NCBI RefSeq assembly: GCF_001605725.1
Contig: NZ_CP011530.1
Coordinates: 2,604,001-2,668,000, forward strand
Source: Mycobacteroides immunogenum
GTDB lineage: Bacteria > Actinomycetota > Actinomycetes > Mycobacteriales > Mycobacteriaceae
DNA: 64,000 bases
Direction: 5' to 3'
The position numbers and the translations under genes were made by a program. The notes under the pieces are model-generated. The model was given only the letters and a program-made list of their open reading frames with translations, was not told the DNA's origin and did not search any database. Shown piece after piece: positions 16,924 through 26,625 of the stretch; the first letter of the stretch is position 1; every line of letters begins with the position of its first letter.

Positions 16924-17256
16924 ATGATCGGCATAGTCGCGCTGGCGATCGGCGTGGTTCTGGGGCTGGTGTTTCACCCGAACGTTCCCGACGCCGTCGC
17001 CCCGTACTTGCCGATCGCGGTGGTGGCGGCGCTCGACGCACTGTTCGGCGGCGCGCGTGCCTACCTGGACCAGATATTCGATTCGAAGGTCTTCGTGGTG
17101 TCCTTCGTGTTCAACGTGCTGGTGGCGGCGCTGATCGTCTTTGTGGGCGACCAGCTCGGTGTCGGCACCCAGTTGTCCACCGCCATCATCGTCGTGCTTG
17201 GTATCCGCATCTTCGGAAACGCTGCCGCCCTGCGGCGCAGGTTGTTTGGGGCGTGA
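16924..17256 (+). CDS. small basic protein Sbp (DUF1290), Rv1824-like
   Basis: A 110-residue membrane protein with three hydrophobic segments: MIGIVALAIGVVLGLVF, IAVVAALDALFGG and FVFNVLVAALIVFVG, ending in the conserved GIRIFGNAAALRRRLF. The family is named for the B. subtilis small basic protein encoded near cell-division genes; its biochemical role is unknown. ATG at 16924 has AGAGG 10 nt upstream and matches the usual family N-terminus, so the earlier GTG at 16906 is rejected. It lies between two DUF881 genes. Confidence 0.8.
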   Translation: MIGIVALAIGVVLGLVFHPNVPDAVAPYLPIAVVAALDALFGGARAYLDQIFDSKVFVVSFVFNVLVAALIVFVGDQLGVGTQLSTAIIVVLGIRIFGNAAALRRRLFGA

Positions 17257-17260
17257 GCCG

Positions 17261-18028
17261 GTGAACCAATCCCATCCCGCACAGCCGGATTCACACCCCG
17301 GCAAGCACGAGATGCCCAAGACGCGTCGGCCCCCGACGCGCAGCCAGATCACCTTCGGGGTACTGGGCGTGGCGCTCTGCGCGCTGCTGGGGCTTGCGAT
17401 CACCACACAGGTGCGTCAGACCGAATCGGGCGATGGACTCGACACCGCCCGGCCGGCTGATCTGCTGGTGCTGCTGGACTCCTTACAGCAACGCGAGGCC
17501 AACTTGAACAAGGAGATCGCCGATCTGCAGCAGAGCCTAATCACGATGCGTGCCAGCGGAACCGGCAACCAGGCCGTGATCAACGACGCCAAGGCGCGGC
17601 TGTCCGCGCTGTCCATCATGGTGGGGACTGTCGGCGCCACCGGGCCGGGTGTCGTCCTCACCATCAACGATCCAGGGCAGGGCCTCGGTCCGGAAGCACT
17701 GCTCGATATCGTCAACGAGCTGCGGGCGGCGGGCGCCGAGGCGATAGAGATCACGGCGGGCGACAAGTCGGTGCGCATCGGAGCCGATTCGTGGGTCATC
17801 GGCGCTCCCGGACAGCTCGTGGTGGATGGCACCACCCTGGCACCCCCGTATTCGGTTCTGGCGATAGGCGATCCACCGACACTCGCGGCGGCGATGAACA
17901 TTCCCGGCGGTGCCGTGGACACCGTTTCCCGAGTCGGCGGCAGCGTTACCATCGACCAGCCGGCCCGTGTGGACATCACCACCTTGCGAGAACCGAAACC
18001 TCGCCAATACGCTCAGCCCGGCAAGTAG
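17261..18028 (+). CDS. DUF881-family membrane protein (Rv1825-like)
   Basis: A 255-residue paralogue of the upstream DUF881 protein with a shorter cytoplasmic N-terminus. One membrane helix (ITFGVLGVALCALLGLAI) is followed by a short coiled coil (LVLLDSLQQREANLNKEIADL) and the DUF881 core with VVLTINDP, LLDIVNELRAAGAEAIEI and YSVLAIGDP. GTG at 17261 is chosen: it follows the sbp stop by 4 nt and gives a normal N-terminus. The trio DUF881-Sbp-DUF881 is likely one membrane complex, by inference from conserved order. Confidence 0.8.
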   Translation: MNQSHPAQPDSHPGKHEMPKTRRPPTRSQITFGVLGVALCALLGLAITTQVRQTESGDGLDTARPADLLVLLDSLQQREANLNKEIADLQQSLITMRASGTGNQAVINDAKARLSALSIMVGTVGATGPGVVLTINDPGQGLGPEALLDIVNELRAAGAEAIEITAGDKSVRIGADSWVIGAPGQLVVDGTTLAPPYSVLAIGDPPTLAAAMNIPGGAVDTVSRVGGSVTIDQPARVDITTLREPKPRQYAQPGK

Positions 18029-18083
18029 CCCTGAGAGCCCAGCGACTACACAGACCATTGACCGAGAGCAAGGACGACTCACC

Positions 18084-18479
18084 GTGACCGAAATTCCTGC
18101 CGACCTGCATTACACCGAGGAACACGAATGGGTGCGGCGCACCGGTGAGCGCACCGTGCGAATCGGAATCACCGACTATGCGCAATCGCAGTTGGGTGAC
18201 GTGGTGTTTGTGCAGCTGCCGGACGTCGGATCCGATCTGACCGCGGGCTCCACCTTCGGTGAAGTGGAATCGACCAAATCGGTATCAGACCTGTTCGCGC
18301 CCATTACCGCGAAAGTCGTTGCCGCGAATGGCGATCTGGATTCCAACCCGCAGCTGGTCAATTCCGATCCCTACGGCGAGGGCTGGTTGGTCGATCTCGA
18401 AGCCGCCAGCGCGGCCGATCTCGACGCCGCTCTTAATGACCTCTTAGACGCATCGGGATATGGTGACGCCACCGACTAG
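18084..18479 (+). CDS. gcvH: glycine cleavage system H protein
   Basis: A 131-residue lipoyl carrier that shuttles the aminomethyl group between the P, T and L proteins. The lipoylation site is plain: FGEVESTKSVSD with Lys65, in the barrel that begins at LHYTEEHEWVRR. GTG at 18084 has AAGGA about 10 nt upstream. Unlike in many bacteria it is not with gcvP or gcvT; it is followed by garA, as Rv1826-Rv1827. In mycobacteria GarA restrains glutamate and TCA-cycle enzymes, so this neighbourhood links glycine and glutamate metabolism. Confidence 0.95.
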   Translation: MTEIPADLHYTEEHEWVRRTGERTVRIGITDYAQSQLGDVVFVQLPDVGSDLTAGSTFGEVESTKSVSDLFAPITAKVVAANGDLDSNPQLVNSDPYGEGWLVDLEAASAADLDAALNDLLDASGYGDATD

Positions 18480-18504
18480 GAGGGCACCTGTTCTCCAACT
18501 AGTC
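18474..18504 (+). terminator. possible hairpin at the gcvH stop
   Basis: GACTAG (18474-18479, containing the stop) pairs with CTAGTC (18499-18504), and GG/CC-rich bases inside can extend the stem. It may end or attenuate gcvH transcription before the 0.2-kb garA leader. Confidence 0.35.
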
Positions 18505-18627
18505 CGGCGGCCATGATTTCGGGCAGACCACTGGCGGATACGGCAGAGGTGACCCGTCACGGGCAGTCAGACGGTACGGTCGGAAATGAGCGGCGATGAG
18601 CGCTCGCCGCGAAGAGCATGAGGGCAG

Positions 18628-18714
18628 ATGAGGGTCGCGATGAGCATCAGGCTCAGCAAGATCCGCACTGACAATCGAATCCTCCCAGGGGCGAGGAAGA
18701 AGGAGCGATGGTGA
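18628..18714 (+). CDS. possible 28-codon upstream ORF overlapping garA start
   Basis: An ATG frame encodes a basic peptide beginning MRVAMSIRLSKIRTDN and ending KKERW, with its TGA 4 nt past the garA ATG (7-nt overlap). The garA ribosome site lies inside it. If translated, it could couple or throttle garA translation. No homology is claimed; this is position-based inference only. Confidence 0.25.
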   Translation: MRVAMSIRLSKIRTDNRILPGARKKERW

Positions 18715-19181
18715 CCGATAACGACAAGGACGACACGTCAGGCGAGGTCACCGCGGAAACGACCTCGGTGTTCCGCGCCGATTTCGCCACCGAGCTGGAA
18801 GCGCCCGCGCAGGCCGGTAGCGACGTGTCCGGTGTCGAAGGATTGCCCGCCGGTTCGGCCCTGCTGGTGGTCAAGCGCGGCCCCAACGCCGGATCCCGCT
18901 TTCTGCTTGATCAGGCCACCACCTCCGCAGGGCGGCACCCCGATAGCGACATCTTCCTCGATGACGTCACGGTGAGTCGTCGTCATGCCGAATTCCGGCT
19001 TGACAGTGGCGAATTCCAGGTCGTCGACGTAGGCAGCCTGAACGGGACCTATGTCAACCGCGAGCCCGTCGACTCGGCAGTGCTGGCCAACGGCGACGAA
19101 GTGCAGATCGGAAAGTTCCGTCTGGTCTTTTTGACCGGGCCGAAGTCGGCCGGCGACGACTCCGCTCCGGGTGGCCAGTGA
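18708..19181 (+). CDS. garA: FHA-domain regulator GarA
   Basis: A 157-residue cytosolic regulator. The N-terminal tail carries ETTS (Thr18, Thr19), the site phosphorylated by PknG or PknB in M. tuberculosis GarA, and the rest is an FHA domain with [22 protein letters not shown] and [13 protein letters not shown]. Known role of the family: unphosphorylated GarA binds and inhibits 2-oxoglutarate dehydrogenase and the NAD-dependent glutamate dehydrogenase and activates glutamate synthase; phosphorylation makes the FHA domain bind its own tail and releases them. AAGGAG is 5-6 nt before the ATG. The stop overlaps the MerR gene. Confidence 0.95.
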   Translation: MVTDNDKDDTSGEVTAETTSVFRADFATELEAPAQAGSDVSGVEGLPAGSALLVVKRGPNAGSRFLLDQATTSAGRHPDSDIFLDDVTVSRRHAEFRLDSGEFQVVDVGSLNGTYVNREPVDSAVLANGDEVQIGKFRLVFLTGPKSAGDDSAPGGQ

Positions 19182-19921
19182 CAGCTCCCGACCGGCCGGC
19201 TCTCACCGGAATGTCGATCGGGTCGGTACTCGACCTGTTGCGTCCGGAGTTTCCGGACGTCACGATCTCGAAGATTCGATTTCTCGAATCAGAGGGACTG
19301 GTTACCCCGTCGCGTAGCGCGTCGGGGTATCGCCGGTTTTCGGCCTATGACGCCGAGCGGCTTCGCTTCATCCTGACCGCCCAGCGCGATCACTATCTGC
19401 CGTTGAAGGTCATCAAGGAGCAGTTGGACGCCCAGCCCGACGGAGCGCTACCCGATGTGGCGGGCTTCACCGGCGGCCCCCGGCTGTTTGCCATCACCGA
19501 CGGCGAAGATGCCAACGGTGTTGCCCGTCAAGGTTTTCCGCCGTCGCGGCCCACTCGGTTGAGCCGCGAAGACCTATTGTCGCGGTCCGGCGCCGACGAG
19601 GTACTGCTGACTTCGCTCATCAAGTCGGGGATCATCACGTCCGGACCGGGCGGTTTCTTCGACGAGTACACCGTGCTGATCGTCCAGTGCGCCGCTGAGC
19701 TGGCCGATTACGGTGTAGAACCGCGGCACTTGCGTACCTTCCGGTCGGCGGTCGACAGGGAGACCGATCTGATCGCCCAGATCGTGGGTCCCACCGTCAA
19801 GGCGAACAAGGCGGGAGCCCGCGACCGCGCCGATGACCTCATCCGGGAAGTGGCGGCGCTGTCCATCGCGCTGCACGGCGCCATGATCAAGTCCGCGGTG
19901 CGCGGCGTCCTCGATCGCTGA
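19178..19921 (+). CDS. MerR-family regulator (Rv1828-like)
   Basis: A 247-residue protein. The N-terminal winged helix has [41 protein letters not shown] (about residues 28-68), the MerR signature. The long C-terminal part lacks the metal-sensing cysteines of classical MerR proteins. GTG at 19178 overlaps the garA stop by 4 nt, so the two are co-translated. The order garA-merR-DUF151-merR equals Rv1827-Rv1830. Targets are not given by the sequence. Confidence 0.85.
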   Translation: MTAPDRPALTGMSIGSVLDLLRPEFPDVTISKIRFLESEGLVTPSRSASGYRRFSAYDAERLRFILTAQRDHYLPLKVIKEQLDAQPDGALPDVAGFTGGPRLFAITDGEDANGVARQGFPPSRPTRLSREDLLSRSGADEVLLTSLIKSGIITSGPGGFFDEYTVLIVQCAAELADYGVEPRHLRTFRSAVDRETDLIAQIVGPTVKANKAGARDRADDLIREVAALSIALHGAMIKSAVRGVLDR

Positions 19922-19966
19922 GGACTAGACTCGCGGTACGACAGAAGTACTGGTGTTGGAGGCCCG

Positions 19967-20470
19967 ATGAGCGAAGTTCGAGTCGTGGGAATCCGCGTGG
20001 AACAGCCCCAGAACCAGCCGGTGTTGTTGCTGCGCGAGTCCGCGGGGGATCGTTACCTGCCTATCTGGATTGGCCAGTCGGAGGCGGCAGCCATCGCGCT
20101 GGAGCAACAGGGGGTTGAGCCGGCGCGCCCGCTCACTCATGATCTGATCCGCGATCTCATTGTGGCCCTTGGGCATTCGCTCAAGGAAGTGCGGATTGTG
20201 GACCTGCAGGAGGGCACCTTCTACGCGGACCTGGTTTTCGACAGCGATATCCGGGTTTCCGCGCGTCCGTCGGATTCGGTGGCTATCGCGCTGCGGGTCG
20301 GGGTGCCGATCTACGTCGAGGAAGCCGTGCTGGCCGAAGCGGGTTTGATCATTCCCGACGAGGATGACGAGGATTCCGGCGGAGCGCTGCGCGAAGACGA
20401 GGTGGAGAAGTTCAAGGAGTTCCTCGACAGCGTGTCGCCCGATGACTTCAAGGCCACCGAAGGCCCATGA
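19967..20470 (+). CDS. bifunctional nuclease (DUF151/BFN) family protein
   Basis: A 167-residue protein with the DUF151 core: VVGIRVEQPQNQPVLLLRE, YLPIWIGQSEAAAIALEQQ, RPLTHDLIRDLI and DSDIRVSARPSDSVAIALRVG. Plant members have in vitro nuclease activity; the bacterial role is unclear. The C-terminus is acidic and helical. A -10 (TAGACT, 19925-19930) lies about 40 nt before the start and GGAGG about 8 nt before the ATG, so it has its own promoter within the garA cluster. It corresponds to Rv1829. Confidence 0.8.
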   Translation: MSEVRVVGIRVEQPQNQPVLLLRESAGDRYLPIWIGQSEAAAIALEQQGVEPARPLTHDLIRDLIVALGHSLKEVRIVDLQEGTFYADLVFDSDIRVSARPSDSVAIALRVGVPIYVEEAVLAEAGLIIPDEDDEDSGGALREDEVEKFKEFLDSVSPDDFKATEGP

Positions 20471-20725
20471 CAGGGCCTTAAGTAACGAGTAAGTCTCAAC
20501 CTGACCTTGACAGTCACACCCCGGGCGCGTCGCATTGACCGTAATTTCACGAGGGTCATAATTTGACTCAGCGGCCGGCACGGGGCAGCGCAAGGGGCGT
20601 ATGCTCGGAGAATTCGTGCTTGGACGAACGCACTACCGGCGGACTCGGTTCCAGGAAATCCCTGCGGGGTTTCCCAGAAACCGCGCCACGAGAGCCGGCG
20701 AAGCGATCGGCGAGAGGGAGCAGAA

Positions 20726-21349
20726 GTGGTCGAAAAGCCGCAGCAGGGGCAGCTGGAGATGACGTTGGACGGTGGGGCGACGGGCTCCGCTGATGCCGCG
20801 TCTTCCGGTCCTGTCCAGCCGGGTCTCTTCCCGGATGACTCAGTTCCCGACCAGCTCGTCGGCTACCGCGGCCCGAGCGCCTGCCAGGTTGCTGGCATCA
20901 CCTACCGCCAGCTGGATTACTGGGCCCGCACCTCCCTCGTGGTGCCCTCGATCCGCGGCGCGGCCGGCTCGGGGAGCCAGCGTCTGTACTCGTTCAAGGA
21001 CATCCTGGTCCTCAAGATCGTCAAGCGACTGCTGGACACCGGAATCTCGCTGCAGAACATCCGCGTCGCGGTCGAGCACCTGCGTCAGCGCGGCGTCGAG
21101 GACCTGGCCAACATCACGCTGTTCTCGGACGGCACCACCGTCTACGAATGCACCTCTGCCGAAGAGGTCGTCGATCTGCTGCAGGGCGGGCAGGGTGTCT
21201 TCGGCATCGCCGTCAGCGGCGCCATGCGCGAGCTGACCGGTGCCATCGCGGAGTTCCCCGGCGAGCGTGCCGATGGTGGCGAAGCCATCGAGGCGCCCGA
21301 GGATGAGCTGGCCTCGCGCCGCAAGGACCGCGCCCGCAAGATCGGCTGA
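20726..21349 (+). CDS. MerR-family regulator (Rv1830-like)
   Basis: A 207-residue regulator. After about 45 flexible residues the winged helix reads GPSACQVAGITYRQLDYWARTSLVVPSIRGAAGSGSQRLYSFKDILVLKIVKRLL, with an insert before RLYSF typical of this subgroup. The C-terminus is charged. Homologues in M. tuberculosis (Rv1830) have been linked to growth control and antibiotic response. GTG at 20726 has a GAGGGAG site about 8 nt upstream. A 256-nt gap precedes it, containing TGACC-N13-GGTCA (about 20534-20556), an inverted repeat that might be a regulator site. It precedes the gcvP riboswitch. Confidence 0.8.
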   Translation: MVEKPQQGQLEMTLDGGATGSADAASSGPVQPGLFPDDSVPDQLVGYRGPSACQVAGITYRQLDYWARTSLVVPSIRGAAGSGSQRLYSFKDILVLKIVKRLLDTGISLQNIRVAVEHLRQRGVEDLANITLFSDGTTVYECTSAEEVVDLLQGGQGVFGIAVSGAMRELTGAIAEFPGERADGGEAIEAPEDELASRRKDRARKIG

Positions 21350-21418
21350 TTCGGCCGGCGATTCCCTCTGGTCTCGACCGGGTCGTTAACTGGCGTAAAC
21401 TGGTCGCGCATCGCCCGC

Positions 21419-21651
21419 CAGCGGGAGAGTGTCATGACGGCCAGTCATGACCGCCGAAGGAGCAACACCTCTCCGTCAATCTCTCAGGCCCCCGAACCGC
21501 TCGTGGCCCCGATGCCTCTGAAAAGCGGTGATGCGGTTACCTAACCGGACCACCCGCCGACGGGGAAAGGCTTCTACCAGCAGATTCGGCAGGTAGAACG
21601 ACCGAATCTCTCAGGCGCCCGAGACGGGTTGATGACAGAGGGAGGGGAGAC
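21419..21651 (+). promoter_or_regulatory. tandem glycine riboswitch upstream of gcvP
   Basis: Two glycine aptamers in series. The first begins GCGGGAGAG (21421-21429), with core CCGAAGGAGCAA (21452-21463) and CTCTCAGGC (21481-21489). The linker GCCTCTGAAAAGCGG (21514-21528) is typical. The second has GACGGGGAAAGG (21559-21570), AATCTCTCAGG (21605-21615) and ends GATGACAGAGGGAGGGGAG (21631-21649). Both conserved CTCTCAGG elements and the GACAGAG closing strand are present. The purine-rich end could itself be a ribosome site, so control of gcvP may be at translation. Confidence 0.9.
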
Positions 21652-21694
21652 GTTTGTCGTGTGCCTGGCACACGACTGGGCCTCCGGGAGCGCC

Positions 21695-24535
21695 ATGTCT
21701 TTCGCCGACCGCCACATCGGTCCGACCGCCGCCGATATCGACACCATGCTCGCCACCATCGGCGTCGCCAGTCTTGACGAGCTCGCCGAAAAAGCGGTTC
21801 CGGCCAGCATCCTGGACGCACTGCACGGCGGTCCCGACGGGCCGCGAGCCAGCGGGCTCGACGCGCTCCCGGCCGCGGCTTCCGAGCACGAAGCTCTGGA
21901 TGCGCTGCGAAAACTAGCCAGCCACAACACCGTTGCCGTATCCATGATCGGGCAGGGTTACTTCGACACCCTCACCCCGCCGGTCCTGCGCCGGCACATC
22001 CTGGAGAATCCGGCCTGGTACACGGCCTACACGCCGTACCAGCCGGAAATCAGCCAGGGCCGCCTCGAGGCGCTGCTGAACTTCCAGACCATGGTCGCCG
22101 AGCTCACCGGCCTGGACATCGCCAACGCGTCCATGCTCGACGAGGGCACCGCCGCCGCCGAGGCGATGACGCTGATGCATCGCGCCGTGAAGTCCGCGTC
22201 CAATCGCCTTGTCGTCGACGCCGATCTGTACGCGCAGACTGCCGCCGTGATCGCCACCCGGGCCGAACCGCTCGGTATCGAGGTGGTGACCGCCGACCTG
22301 AGCGCGGGATTGCCGGACGGCGAGTTCTTCGGTGTGATCGTGCAGTTGCCCGGCGCCTCCGGCGTGGTGCGCGACTGGTCGGCCCTCATCGCCGAGGCGC
22401 ACCAGCGCGGTGCGCTGGTATCCGTCGGTGCCGACCTGCTGGCCCTCACCCTCGTCGCGCCGCCCGGGGACATCGGCGCGGACGTCGCCTTCGGGACGAC
22501 TCAGCGTTTCGGTGTGCCCATGGGGTTCGGCGGTCCGCACGCCGGATATCTCGCGGTCCACACCAAGCATGCCCGGCAGCTCCCGGGCCGTCTCGTCGGA
22601 GTGTCGATGGATGCCGACGGCGCGGCCGCCTACCGGCTCTCGCTGCAGACCCGCGAACAGCACATCCGGCGCGACAAAGCCACCAGCAACATCTGTACCG
22701 CGCAGGTGCTGCTGGCCGTGATGGCCGCCATGTACGCGAGCTACCACGGTCCGGAAGGGTTGCGTGCCATTGCCACCCGTGTCCACCGCAACGCGCAGCT
22801 GCTGGCCTCCGGGCTGACCCGCGGCGGGCACACCGTGGTACACGAGCGCTTCTTCGACACCGTGCTGGTGCACGTGCCGGGCAAGGCCGCCGAGATCCAG
22901 GCCGCGGCCAAGGCCGAGGGCATCAACATCTGGAGTCCCGACGGCGACCACGTCTCCATCGCGTGCGATGAGGCGACGACGCTGCCGCACCTGGTCTCGG
23001 TGCTGCGGGCCTTCGGGTCCGATTTCGGCGGCGGAACATCAGACACCTCGGACATCGCGACCCGCGATTCGGACTATCTGACGCATCCGGCGTTCAACCG
23101 CTACCACAGTGAGACCGAGATGATGCGGTACCTGCGCGCGTTGTCCGACAAGGACATTGCGTTGGACCGCAGCATGATTCCGCTCGGATCGTGCACCATG
23201 AAGCTGAATGCCGCCGCCGAGATGGAACCCATCACCTGGCCGCAGTTCGCCGCCCAGCACCCGTTCGCGCCGGCGGGCGATTCGCGTGGCCTGCGCACGC
23301 TGATCGCCGATCTGGAGGGCTGGCTGGCCGATATCACCGGGTACGACAAGGTGAGCCTGCAGCCCAACGCCGGATCACAAGGCGAATACGCGGGCCTGCT
23401 GGCCATTCGCCAGTACCACATCGACCGCGGCGACAGCGATCGTGACGTGTGCCTGATCCCGTCGAGCGCCCATGGCACCAATGCCGCTTCGGCCGCACTG
23501 GCCGGCATGCGGGTCGTCGTGGTGGCGTGCCGCGAGAACGGCGATGTCGACCTGGACGACCTGCGCGCGAAGATCACGGCCAACGCCAGCGCGCTGTCCG
23601 CGATCATGATCACCTACCCGTCCACCCACGGTGTCTACGAGCACGACATCGCCGACATCTGCGCGGCCGTGCACGATGCCGGGGGACAGGTGTACGTGGA
23701 CGGCGCGAATCTGAACGCCCTTGTGGGCCTAGCCCGTCCCGGGCGTTTCGGCGGCGATGTCAGTCACCTGAACCTGCACAAGACGTTCTGCATCCCACAC
23801 GGTGGCGGCGGTCCGGGTGTCGGACCCGTCGCGGTACGCAGCCACCTCGCGCAGTACCTGCCGGGACACCCGTACGCCAGCGAATTGCCCGGTGGCCCCG
23901 CCGTCTCCTCGGCGCCGTACGGGTCGGCATCGATTCTGCCGATCACCTGGGCCTACATTCGGATGATGGGGCCCGATGGTCTGCGGGCGGCATCGCTGAC
24001 CGCCATCGCCTCGGCCAACTACCTGGCGCGCCGTCTCGACGAGTACTACCCGGTGCTCTACACCGGCGACAACGGCATGGTGGCCCACGAGTGCATCCTG
24101 GACCTGCGGGACATCACGAAAAACACCGGCGTCACCGTCGACGATGTGGCAAAGCGCCTGGCCGACTACGGTTTCCATGCGCCCACCATGAGCTTCCCGG
24201 TGGCGGGCACGCTCATGGTGGAACCCACCGAGAGCGAGAGCCTGGCCGAGGTGGACGCCTTCTGCGAGGCGATGATCGCGATCAAGGCCGAGATCGACAA
24301 GGTTGGTTCCGGAGCATGGCCGGTGGAGGACAACCCGCTGCGCGGGGCCCCGCACACCGCCGAATCCCTCATCGCCGACGAATGGAATCACCCGTACACC
24401 CGCGCCGAGGCCGCGTACCCGCTCGGAAAGGGCTTCCGCCCCAAGGTATGGCCGCCGGTACGTCGCATCGACGGGGCGTACGGAGATCGGAACCTGGTGT
24501 GCTCCTGCCCGCCGATCGAGGCGTTCGCGCAGTAG
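21695..24535 (+). CDS. gcvP: glycine dehydrogenase (decarboxylating), P protein
   Basis: A 946-residue PLP enzyme that decarboxylates glycine and loads the aminomethyl group on lipoyl-GcvH. Full length, both halves of the fused P protein are present. Seen: [43 protein letters not shown], the PLP lysine in [18 protein letters not shown] (Lys696) and the C-terminal CSCPP. ATG at 21695 fits the usual family start (SFADRHIG); GTG at 21659 is an alternative, 8 nt after the riboswitch's purine-rich end. It is governed by the glycine riboswitch, and ends at a 14-bp hairpin. Confidence 0.95.
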   Translation: MSFADRHIGPTAADIDTMLATIGVASLDELAEKAVPASILDALHGGPDGPRASGLDALPAAASEHEALDALRKLASHNTVAVSMIGQGYFDTLTPPVLRRHILENPAWYTAYTPYQPEISQGRLEALLNFQTMVAELTGLDIANASMLDEGTAAAEAMTLMHRAVKSASNRLVVDADLYAQTAAVIATRAEPLGIEVVTADLSAGLPDGEFFGVIVQLPGASGVVRDWSALIAEAHQRGALVSVGADLLALTLVAPPGDIGADVAFGTTQRFGVPMGFGGPHAGYLAVHTKHARQLPGRLVGVSMDADGAAAYRLSLQTREQHIRRDKATSNICTAQVLLAVMAAMYASYHGPEGLRAIATRVHRNAQLLASGLTRGGHTVVHERFFDTVLVHVPGKAAEIQAAAKAEGINIWSPDGDHVSIACDEATTLPHLVSVLRAFGSDFGGGTSDTSDIATRDSDYLTHPAFNRYHSETEMMRYLRALSDKDIALDRSMIPLGSCTMKLNAAAEMEPITWPQFAAQHPFAPAGDSRGLRTLIADLEGWLADITGYDKVSLQPNAGSQGEYAGLLAIRQYHIDRGDSDRDVCLIPSSAHGTNAASAALAGMRVVVVACRENGDVDLDDLRAKITANASALSAIMITYPSTHGVYEHDIADICAAVHDAGGQVYVDGANLNALVGLARPGRFGGDVSHLNLHKTFCIPHGGGGPGVGPVAVRSHLAQYLPGHPYASELPGGPAVSSAPYGSASILPITWAYIRMMGPDGLRAASLTAIASANYLARRLDEYYPVLYTGDNGMVAHECILDLRDITKNTGVTVDDVAKRLADYGFHAPTMSFPVAGTLMVEPTESESLAEVDAFCEAMIAIKAEIDKVGSGAWPVEDNPLRGAPHTAESLIADEWNHPYTRAEAAYPLGKGFRPKVWPPVRRIDGAYGDRNLVCSCPPIEAFAQ

Positions 24536-24545
24536 TCGCCGCACG

Positions 24546-24580
24546 CGCGAGCAGGCCCCGATTGCGGGGGCCTGCTCGCG
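24546..24580. terminator. bidirectional hairpin terminator
   Basis: Perfect 14-bp arms (24546-24559, 24567-24580) with a 7-nt loop lie between the convergent gcvP and Rv1836c-like genes, so it can serve both strands. Confidence 0.8.
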
Positions 24581-24589
24581 GTAGGGAAT

Positions 24590-26437
24590 CTAGGACACGA
24601 AGCGGGTGATGGCCGCGGCCAGCTCCGGGCTGTTCGAGGCCGGCACGTTCTGATAGACACCGCCGCTCTGCTGGGCGAGCGTCTGCCAGGTCTGCTGATC
24701 GGAATCGGCACCAAAGTCGATCACGTTGATGCGCACCGGTTTCGCCGGATCCTTGAGCCGGTTGATGGTGTCGATCAGGCCAGGACCGTCCAGGGTCTGG
24801 TCGGTGTGCGAGCGCCCCGCGATCACCAACACCGAATTCACCTGGTTGGGGCGGAAACCGCCGACAGCGTCCTGATACAGCGCGCGCAGAGTCGTATACG
24901 CCACCGCACCATTGCCGGTCGGCTGCAGCGCCGTCAGCGCGTCGGCGACGCTCTGCGAACGGGGCACGCCCTCCACGTCATCGCCGGCACCACCCAGACG
25001 CACCACGGTGTTGCCTTCCTTGCCGTCGTACACCCACAAGCCGATACCCGAACCAGGGGCTAGCGATCGAACCCGATTCGCAAGGGCGCCGGTGATATCG
25101 GACAGCTTCGCGTCGGGAGCGGGCGAGGAGGCCAACATGATCGTGGTGCTGCCGGAGCCCGACGAGGTGCCATCGGCCAGCGCGACACGAACCTTGTCCT
25201 CGATGCTCAGCGGCTTGTCGATCTTGGCGAAGCTCACCACATCGCTGCTGGGCAGGTCCGTGCCTTCGGCCCGGAAACCGGCAGCGGCCAGGTCCTTGAT
25301 CTGGTCCTTGTCGCCCAGGAAGCGCGCGAATTGACTGGCCGCGGTGTGCTGCTCCTCGGACAGCCACGCACCGTCCAACTGCACGGTGGGGTAGTCGGCG
25401 ATCGGGGTGGCCCCGGCGGGCTGCCATTCGGCGATGACCTTCTTGGCGTCGCTGTTATTGCGGGTGCGTGCGTAGAGCTGCTGCTCGGTGGTGACCACCG
25501 CATGCACGGCGGCACCCGGCTGCTCGCCACCGTCCAACAGCGCGCCGATGGCGTCGGACAGGTTGTTCGCGGGCAGCTTCGGGGCCGTCGCGGTCAAGGA
25601 TCCGGCAGCACCCGCGCCCAACTCGGGCGAATCGCCGGGGCGGACGCTGGCCGCGGCCACCGCTTCGGCAGCGAGTTGCGCCGCGTCGGCGTTGCCGCTT
25701 GACGGCAAGGCCAGCCGCAGCGAACCCCAGCCGGGCAGGCCGACACCGTCCAGGGAGTTCGGCACGTTCTGCAGGGCGGGCACATCCGCCCAGCTCTTGT
25801 CGTTCGGAAGGGCCTGGCGCAGCCGCGGCGTCGTCGCGATCACGACGGGTGTGCTCACCAGGGAGCGGCTGTCACTGACGATATTGGTCTTCGAGGCCGC
25901 CTTCAGGCGCGCGGAAGAGATCGAGCTGCCCGGAATCCACAGGGCCGGCTGCTCACCGAGCTCGGCGGGCCACTGGCCGGTCAGTCCCTTGATCACATTG
26001 GCCGTGTCCGCGGGGCGTACCGAGACGGTGAAGCAGTAGTCGCCGATCACCTCGTGCTTCTTATTGAACCGCTCAGACAGTTCGCCGATCCGGTCCGCGA
26101 TGGATGGGTCAGCAACAACGGCGATGGCGTTGTTTCCGTGCACGCAGGTGGCAGCGGCCTCGGCTTGGTTGTCGGAGGTCCGCCTGTCGAAGTACCACCA
26201 CAGGCCGATGGACACCGCCACGACCAGTACCGCCGCGACGACTCCGATCAATCCCTTGCTGACACCCCAGTTGCTACCGCCACTGCGATGCGATCGCTGC
26301 CAGCTGCCGGTATCGAACTCCGAAGCGGGGCCCGATTCGTAGTTCGATTCGTAGCCCTGCTCGGCGTTCGCGTCCCAGCCGTCATTTTCGTCCGGATCGT
26401 TTGGGCTATCCGACCCAGATGCGCTGTGCCTGCCCAT
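24590..26437 (-). CDS. membrane-anchored substrate-binding/VWA-domain protein (Rv1836c-like)
   Basis: A 615-residue protein with an acidic cytoplasmic N-terminus of about 60 residues, one membrane helix (LIGVVAAVLVVAVSIGLWWYF), then an extracytoplasmic periplasmic-binding-protein-like region (VVADPSIADRIGELSERFN, ALWIPGSSI, AAASQFARFLGD) and a C-terminal von Willebrand A domain with LWVYDGKEG in place of the canonical DxSxS and VIDFGADSD. VWA domains bind metal and protein partners. Position next to gcvP and glcB equals Rv1836c. Function is not known; a role in envelope metal or protein interactions is inferred. Confidence 0.75.
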   Translation of the reverse strand: MGRHSASGSDSPNDPDENDGWDANAEQGYESNYESGPASEFDTGSWQRSHRSGGSNWGVSKGLIGVVAAVLVVAVSIGLWWYFDRRTSDNQAEAAATCVHGNNAIAVVADPSIADRIGELSERFNKKHEVIGDYCFTVSVRPADTANVIKGLTGQWPAELGEQPALWIPGSSISSARLKAASKTNIVSDSRSLVSTPVVIATTPRLRQALPNDKSWADVPALQNVPNSLDGVGLPGWGSLRLALPSSGNADAAQLAAEAVAAASVRPGDSPELGAGAAGSLTATAPKLPANNLSDAIGALLDGGEQPGAAVHAVVTTEQQLYARTRNNSDAKKVIAEWQPAGATPIADYPTVQLDGAWLSEEQHTAASQFARFLGDKDQIKDLAAAGFRAEGTDLPSSDVVSFAKIDKPLSIEDKVRVALADGTSSGSGSTTIMLASSPAPDAKLSDITGALANRVRSLAPGSGIGLWVYDGKEGNTVVRLGGAGDDVEGVPRSQSVADALTALQPTGNGAVAYTTLRALYQDAVGGFRPNQVNSVLVIAGRSHTDQTLDGPGLIDTINRLKDPAKPVRINVIDFGADSDQQTWQTLAQQSGGVYQNVPASNSPELAAAITRFVS

Positions 26438-26586
26438 ATGTTGTCGCGACCCCTCTGATCCTGTCTTAGATACTTGTCCTACGGCTGTGACGAGCCCCGC
26501 TGCGCGTCGGCCCGAGTCTACTGTCCCTGACCGCCGAAACCCGGGTACGCGAAACCAAACCGCGTCCGAAAAGACACGCAGACGTA

Positions 26587-26615
26587 CCCGGCATCACAGG
26601 TAGAGGCATGCCGGG
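26587..26615 (-). terminator. hairpin terminator after glcB
   Basis: CCCGGCAT (26587-26594) and ATGCCGGG (26608-26615) form a perfect 8-bp stem with a 13-nt loop, 11 nt past the glcB stop. Confidence 0.55.
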
Positions 26616-26625
26616 CCGTCATCGG

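Noticed and set aside
20534..20556. TGACC-N13-GGTCA as a named regulator site before the second MerR gene
   Set aside because: Arms are only 5 bp and far apart; mentioned with the gene but not called as an operator.
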